64,000 bases of DNA, taken from a bacterium (GTDB taxonomy: Bacteria > Patescibacteriota > Saccharimonadia > Saccharimonadales > UBA4665). Positions 59,481 through 64,000 of the stretch are shown piece after piece. Every line of letters starts with the position of its first letter. Positions within the stretch are counted from its first letter, which is position 1. Under the pieces are notes generated by a model. That model did no database searches. It was not told the DNA's origin and worked only from the letters and a program-made list of their open reading frames with translations. The translations under genes and the position numbers were made by a program. The stretch lies in the NCBI GenBank assembly GCA_021811625.1, contig JAJZNU010000005.1, forward strand, positions 62,001 through 126,000. The letters run 5' to 3'.

Positions 59481-61844
59481 CTAGCGGCCCAGTGATTCTT
59501 CGGTTTTCTTGGTAGCGATGGTCGTTGAGATAACGGTATCGGGAGCCAGAGATATCGAGTCGATGCCAGCTTCTACTAAGAAACGGGCAAACTGGGGATA
59601 ATCCGAGGGCGCCTGACCGCATAGACCGATGTGGGTATGGGTTTTCTTGGCGACCTTTATGACCCTAGTGATCAATTCTTTGACCGCCTCGTTGTTCTCG
59701 TTGTAGACGTGGGCGACGGTATGATTGTCGCGGTCGACACCAAGCGTCAATTGCGTCAGATCATTACTGCCTATCGAGAAGCCGTCAAATAGTTCGGCAA
59801 ACTGTTCGGCTAGAATGACGTTCGATGGGATCTCAATCATGACATATACTTCGAAACCGTTTTCTCCTTGGACTAGTCCGGCGTCCTTCATGATCGCCAG
59901 AACCTTCTTGGCCTCCTCAATGTCTCGACAGAATGGAATCATCGACTTAACATTAGTTAGCCCCATTTCGTTTCTAACTTTTTTAATGGCGTGGCATTCC
60001 AGTTCGAAAGCCTCACGGTAAGCATCGGAATAATAACGCGATGCCCCTCGCCAGCCAATCATCGGATTGTCTTCAACGGGCTCGAACTGCTTCCCGCCTA
60101 TCAGGTTGGCATACTCATTAGTCTTAAAGTCGCTGAACCTGATAATGACATCGTTGGGATAGAACGCCGCACCAATGATTCCGACTCCTTCGGCCAACTT
60201 ATCGACGAAATACTGTTCTTTGTTCTTGTAGCCCTTGGTCATTTGAAGAATAGTCTCACGAGCCTCTGGATCAGTCAGTTTATCGAAATGCAGAAGGGCC
60301 AACGGGTGAATCTTGATGTGCGAATCGATAATGAATTCCTCTCGAGCCAGTCCGACACCGTCGTTTGGTATCATCGAGTATTCAAAAGCCAAGTCCGGCG
60401 AGCCGACGTTCATCATTATCTTGGTTTTAGGCCGGGGCAGATTTTTAATATCGGTGCGATTGACCTCGTATTTGAGCACGCCCTCGTAAACATAGCCGTC
60501 ATCACCTTCGGCACAGCTGACCGTGACTTGTTCGTCATCCTTGAGTTTGGCAGTAGCGTTGCCGGTGCCGACAACACAGGGGATGCCGAGTTCGCGCGAA
60601 ACTATCGCGGCATGACAGGTTCTTCCTCCCTTGTCGGTAACTATTGCACTCGATTGTTTCATGATCGGTACCCAGTCTGGGTCGGTCATTTCGGTCACCA
60701 GGACATCACCGTCTTTAAAGTCGCTGATATTTCTAATGTCGAGGATTTTCTTGACGCGGCCGGTACCAATTTTATTGCCGACGCTCGTTCCTTTGGCAAT
60801 GGGAGTAGCACTGTTTAGGAGCTTATAGGCTTCGACAACGTTGGGATTTTTTCTGGAAGCGACTGTTTCAGCACGAGCCTGGACTATATAAAGCTTATTG
60901 TCATCGGCATCAAGGGCCCACTCCATATCCATCGGCTTATCGTAGTGCTTTTCGATCTCCATCCCCCAGGCGGCGAGGGTTTTAACTTGCTCGTCGGTGA
61001 TAGCGTATTTTTCCTGATCCTCTTTGCTGACAGCGATATTTTTAGTCCGGTTGCCGAATGCCGGAATCATCTTCATCTTTTTGGCCCCGACGCGTTTTTT
61101 AAGAATAGCCATGGTCGGCTTGAAGACCACGAACTCATCGGGACTGACTCTACCCTGGACGATATTTTCTCCTAAACCGTATATCGATGTGACTATAACC
61201 GCATTTCTAAAACCTGACTCGGTGTCTATTGTGAACATGATGCCGGCCGCTTTGGCTCTGACCGCCACCATTTGCTGAACTCCTACCGAGAGGGCAACCT
61301 TCATATGATCAAAATGGTTCTCGATTCTATAGACAATGGCTCGGTCGGTAAACAACGAAGCGATACATTTTTTGGCCGCCAGCAAAACCGCTTTTTCTCC
61401 TTTGATGTTTAAATAGGTCTCTTGCTGACCGGCGAAGGAGGCGTTCGGCAAATCTTCAGCGGTAGCCGAGGAGCGTATAGCTACCACTAGTTTATCCTTG
61501 CCGCAAATCCGGCTAAGTTCACGGTAACCCTGGCGTATCTCTTCCTCGAAATCTTTCGGCAGTTTGGCTTTGACGATCATGGCCCGGATCTTGGCTGCGC
61601 GGACGCTTAGATCTTTAATCTCCGATATTTTGACGCCGCCGAGCAATTCCTTTATGGCTTGGTTTATGCCGGCACTTTCCATAAAGTAATAGTAAGCCTT
61701 TGATGTTGTGGCGAAGCCATTGGGTAGATTGATGCCCTTTGGTGCCAAATATCTGTACATTTCGCCCAGGGAGGCATTCTTTCCACCAACCTCGGGAATG
61801 TCAGATATTGATACGTCCTTGAAGAACCTGATGTAGTTGTACAT
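59481..61844 (-). CDS. ppsA: Phosphoenolpyruvate synthase
   Basis: Makes PEP from pyruvate and ATP (with AMP and phosphate as products) for gluconeogenesis. 787 residues, typical. The N-terminal ATP-grasp domain has VGGKNASLGEMYRYL and VAIRSSATAEDLPNASFAGQQETYL; the swivelling phospho-His domain has DKGGRTCHAAIVSRELGIPCVVG; the C-terminal PEP-binding barrel has FSIGSNDLTQLTLGVDRD and GLCGQAPSDYPQFARFLVEAGIDSISLAPD. The wording is PpsA rather than PPDK. Monocistronic and convergent with tgt. Confidence 0.96.
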   Translation of the reverse strand: MYNYIRFFKDVSISDIPEVGGKNASLGEMYRYLAPKGINLPNGFATTSKAYYYFMESAGINQAIKELLGGVKISEIKDLSVRAAKIRAMIVKAKLPKDFEEEIRQGYRELSRICGKDKLVVAIRSSATAEDLPNASFAGQQETYLNIKGEKAVLLAAKKCIASLFTDRAIVYRIENHFDHMKVALSVGVQQMVAVRAKAAGIMFTIDTESGFRNAVIVTSIYGLGENIVQGRVSPDEFVVFKPTMAILKKRVGAKKMKMIPAFGNRTKNIAVSKEDQEKYAITDEQVKTLAAWGMEIEKHYDKPMDMEWALDADDNKLYIVQARAETVASRKNPNVVEAYKLLNSATPIAKGTSVGNKIGTGRVKKILDIRNISDFKDGDVLVTEMTDPDWVPIMKQSSAIVTDKGGRTCHAAIVSRELGIPCVVGTGNATAKLKDDEQVTVSCAEGDDGYVYEGVLKYEVNRTDIKNLPRPKTKIMMNVGSPDLAFEYSMIPNDGVGLAREEFIIDSHIKIHPLALLHFDKLTDPEARETILQMTKGYKNKEQYFVDKLAEGVGIIGAAFYPNDVIIRFSDFKTNEYANLIGGKQFEPVEDNPMIGWRGASRYYSDAYREAFELECHAIKKVRNEMGLTNVKSMIPFCRDIEEAKKVLAIMKDAGLVQGENGFEVYVMIEIPSNVILAEQFAELFDGFSIGSNDLTQLTLGVDRDNHTVAHVYNENNEAVKELITRVIKVAKKTHTHIGLCGQAPSDYPQFARFLVEAGIDSISLAPDTVISTTIATKKTEESLGR

Positions 61845-61966
61845 GTTTTTTGGCCTTTATATTTTAGTTTGACTATTTACTGCTTTATTATACTCTCCTC
61901 CAAACATTAGCGCTATACCCTGCCGCTACCGTCCGTCCGATCAGAGTGATATACTGTTTGCAAGGT

Positions 61967-62581
61967 ATGGATGAAAAAATAAAGAAGCTTAAAGAATGGC
62001 TCGGGGCCGGGTCAATAAATCTCTTCGGGCGACCTTTTTCCGGCAAAGATACCCAGGCCGATATACTGGCTAAACTACTGGACGGTCAGGTCATCGGGGG
62101 CGGGGAAATTTTGAGAAGTCACGAAGACGCCATTCCCGAGAATGTCCGACTCACTTACAACAATGGGGGACTGGCGCCGACAGATTTTTATTTACAATTA
62201 GTTCCTCCCTATTTAGCTCAGCCACAGTTCTCTAATCACCCGCTACTGCTCAGCTCAATAGGTCGCAAACACGGAGAGGAAAACGCTATTGTATCAGCGG
62301 CCGAGAAAGCCGGGCATCCGATAGTCGCCGTCATCAACCTGATTATCGAGGAAGATGAGGTCTGGAAGAGATTCCGGGTCGCCCAGGAAGATCACGACCG
62401 CGGCAACCGGACCGACGATTCCTCCGAGGCCCTCAGGATCAGGTTGGAAAAATTTCGTTCAGAGACAATTCCGGTTATTGAGTACTACAAGCAGCGGGGA
62501 ATAGAATTAGACATCGACGGGTCGCTTCCCCGTGGCGTTGTAACCGAAAAGATTATTGATACTCTACTGTCACGGATCTAA
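61967..62581 (+). CDS. Adenylate kinase-like nucleotide kinase
   Basis: Start taken at ATG 61967 (MDEKIKKLKEWLG, 204 residues), because a TATACT -10 at 61950-61955 makes the track's GTG start impossible for that transcript. The P-loop is LFGRPFSGKDTQADILAKLL, close to adenylate kinase G-x-P-G-S-G-K-G-T-Q, with Gly to Phe and Gly to Asp changes. The lid part carries EEDEVWKRFRVAQEDHDRGNRTDDSSEALRIRLEKF, with R-x-D-D as in adenylate kinases, and then VIEYYKQRG. It may be a divergent adenylate or other nucleoside monophosphate kinase. Overlaps the downstream convergent gene by 4 nt. Confidence 0.8.
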   Translation: MDEKIKKLKEWLGAGSINLFGRPFSGKDTQADILAKLLDGQVIGGGEILRSHEDAIPENVRLTYNNGGLAPTDFYLQLVPPYLAQPQFSNHPLLLSSIGRKHGEENAIVSAAEKAGHPIVAVINLIIEEDEVWKRFRVAQEDHDRGNRTDDSSEALRIRLEKFRSETIPVIEYYKQRGIELDIDGSLPRGVVTEKIIDTLLSRI

Positions 62582-64000
62582 GCGTCTTCCGAAGCACCGG
62601 GTATATGGGTAACAGTGAAGGTTCTGGCGAGACCTTCCGGCGTTAAGTCGTAAACCTTGATATCGCCAAATGGCATTTCCACCCCGGCTATGTCCTGATC
62701 GCTGATTGATTCGAGATACTTGGTCAGGGCCCGGATGCTATTACCGTGAGCTACGATAAGGACATTCTTTCCGGATTTAAGCAGCGGCCAGATATTGTCT
62801 TTATAGAATGGCACGGCCCGTTCATAAACGTCTTTGAGTGATTCACCGTCTTTAATTGGCACATCCCAACCGCGGCGAATATTATTGAAGGCTTCTTCGC
62901 CAATTTGTTGTTTCACTTCCCATTTGTTCTTCCCGGTGTATTCGCCATAATCTCGTTCGTTAAGCGCGCCGCTAACCTCGGTGTCAACGTCAAACTGCTG
63001 AGAAGCGTCTAAAACCCCTTCCAGAGTTTCCCTGGTCCTTAGCTGCTGTGAGCAAAAAGCTTTATCTATTTTAATACCGAGCTGCTTAACGGCCCGGCCG
63101 AGCTCCGCAGCTTGTTTAAACCCTTTCTCGCTCAGGTGTACGTCAGTAATGCCGGTCCATTTGCCGCTGGCATTCCATTCACTCTGGGCGTGTCGGATAA
63201 CCAGCAATTTACCTACAGTAGGTTTAGGCGCTTCAACCTTGTTGGGGATCTTGTCATACCAGAAATCGATAATGTTTTGGGCCGTGGTTTTGTTTATTCT
63301 CTCCAGAGCTTCAACGGTATTGAAAGCGTTATGCGGGCTGATGATGACATTGGGCATGTGTTCTAGCATGGAGACCTCCACGCTATGATTCAGTACCTGA
63401 TCGGGCACCGTCTCGCTTCTTAGTAAGACAGTTTCCTCATGGTAATTAAGTAAAGCTTCTCCTTCTACTACGTCAATCGCCGCACCGCCTAAGTGTCCGC
63501 TATCGAGTAGCTCGGTTAGGGCTTTAGTATCAACCAATTCTCCCCGGGCGGTGTTTATTAAGATGGCGCCCCGCTTCATTTTTTTAAGATTATCGCGGTT
63601 CATTATGTGATGGGTTGCCGGCATGTAAGGAACGTGGACGGACAAAATATCACAGCGCTGCAGCAGCTCATCCAGCCCGACATATTTAAAGCCGTATTCG
63701 CCCATCAGCTCGTCTTTGGGGAAGGCGTCGTAGGCCAGGGTCTGCATGGAAAAGCCGCGGGCAATGTTGAGTGCTTTCAAGCCGATGTGCCCGGTACCTA
63801 GAGCTCCGAACGTTTTTCCCTCAAGATCGTGGCCCATTAACTCTTCACTGGTAAACTCTTCGCGGTCGGCTCTGAAAACGGCCGGTAGCTTGCGGGTAAG
63901 GGCCAGTAACAGGGTGAAGGCATATTCGGCTACGGTCGCTTCTCCGTAAGTCGGGACATTGGCGACAACAATTCCCTTTTCGGCGGCGGCAGTCAGGTCA
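62578..64000 (-). CDS. D-2-hydroxyacid dehydrogenase fused to phosphoglycerate mutase, N-terminus cut by window edge
   Basis: The ORF track starts inside at 63837, but translation is open to the right edge (AAAEKGIVVANVPTYGEATVAEYAF is a dehydrogenase signature). The first visible part, about 270 residues, is the NAD domain of a D-isomer 2-hydroxyacid dehydrogenase: GKTFGALGTGHIGLKALNIA, INTARGELVDTKAL, GAAIDVVEGE and ISPHNAFNT, with a D-lactate dehydrogenase flavour. The last 210 residues are a phosphoglycerate mutase: LLVIRHAQSEWN (phospho-His; RHG is RHA here), FCSQQLRTRETLEG, NERDYGEYTGKNKWEV and IVAHGNSIRAL. This is GpmA type. Both halves look complete in motifs. A fusion of these two functions is unusual. 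Confidence 0.92.
   Translation of the reverse strand, partial: DLTAAAEKGIVVANVPTYGEATVAEYAFTLLLALTRKLPAVFRADREEFTSEELMGHDLEGKTFGALGTGHIGLKALNIARGFSMQTLAYDAFPKDELMGEYGFKYVGLDELLQRCDILSVHVPYMPATHHIMNRDNLKKMKRGAILINTARGELVDTKALTELLDSGHLGGAAIDVVEGEALLNYHEETVLLRSETVPDQVLNHSVEVSMLEHMPNVIISPHNAFNTVEALERINKTTAQNIIDFWYDKIPNKVEAPKPTVGKLLVIRHAQSEWNASGKWTGITDVHLSEKGFKQAAELGRAVKQLGIKIDKAFCSQQLRTRETLEGVLDASQQFDVDTEVSGALNERDYGEYTGKNKWEVKQQIGEEAFNNIRRGWDVPIKDGESLKDVYERAVPFYKDNIWPLLKSGKNVLIVAHGNSIRALTKYLESISDQDIAGVEMPFGDIKVYDLTPEGLARTFTVTHIPGASEDA

Overview
The window looks like a chromosome segment of a small-genome Patescibacteria (CPR) bacterium, possibly Saccharibacteria-like. This is an inference from gene content and style: short housekeeping genes, LamG/FN3 wall-type proteins, an L,D-transpeptidase, many ATG starts lying about 7 nt behind a -10 box, and no sign of UGA recoding. 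No rRNA or marker phylogeny is available here, so the phylum is only moderately sure.

Layout. (1) 1-21200, host core: pheT (cut by the window edge) and pheS, yajQ, a six-hairpin glycosidase, an unknown protein, rmuC, an L,D-transpeptidase, an FMN reductase behind a candidate small RNA, a small membrane protein, typA, a tandem cupredoxin-like secreted protein, a phosphoesterase, rarA, an ABC exporter pair, a 1448-residue surface protein, and metK under a SAM-type riboswitch. (2) 21265-45530, an AT-richer island that starts at tRNA-Gln(CTG). Its left 18 kb carries a HEPN-like protein, a large serine recombinase, a PLD-helicase plus Eco57I-type methylase pair, a phage packaging module (HNH, ParB-methyltransferase, TerS, TerL) without capsid or tail genes, a LexA-like repressor, a PD-(D/E)XK protein, a DUF4145 protein and a zinc-ribbon protein. 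Its right 6 kb is an array of mostly one-gene cargo units: Ham1-like NTPase, toxin-antitoxin flanked by two identical inverted MITEs, an unknown 407-aa protein, an FMN-binding protein, DUF4260, and two small membrane proteins. These units are separated by degenerate copies of a tRNA 3' end. (3) 45530-53130, a scrapyard: a GC-rich glycosyltransferase and CapD-like dehydratase operon, an aldo/keto reductase fragment, an IS orfA fragment, and a histidine kinase split by an IS30-family element. (4) 53174-64000, host core again: an ICMT-like methyltransferase, two coupled wall/tail-like proteins, a YdeI-like protein, queA-tgt, ppsA, an adenylate-kinase-like enzyme, and a 2-hydroxyacid dehydrogenase fused to phosphoglycerate mutase (cut by the right edge).

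How the genes fit together. MetK makes the SAM that QueA (queuosine), the ICMT-like enzyme and the two island methylases consume, and metK itself seems to sense SAM. PpsA and the phosphoglycerate mutase fusion sit at lower glycolysis/gluconeogenesis. The island combines defence (methylase-helicase pair, HEPN-like, PD-(D/E)XK, toxin-antitoxin) with DNA packaging genes, which suggests a phage satellite or a decayed prophage followed by repeated integration at the same tRNA. The most interesting novelty candidates are the cassette array with tRNA-derived scars, the satellite-like packaging module, the roughly 85-nt RNA upstream of the FMN reductase, and the dehydrogenase-mutase fusion.
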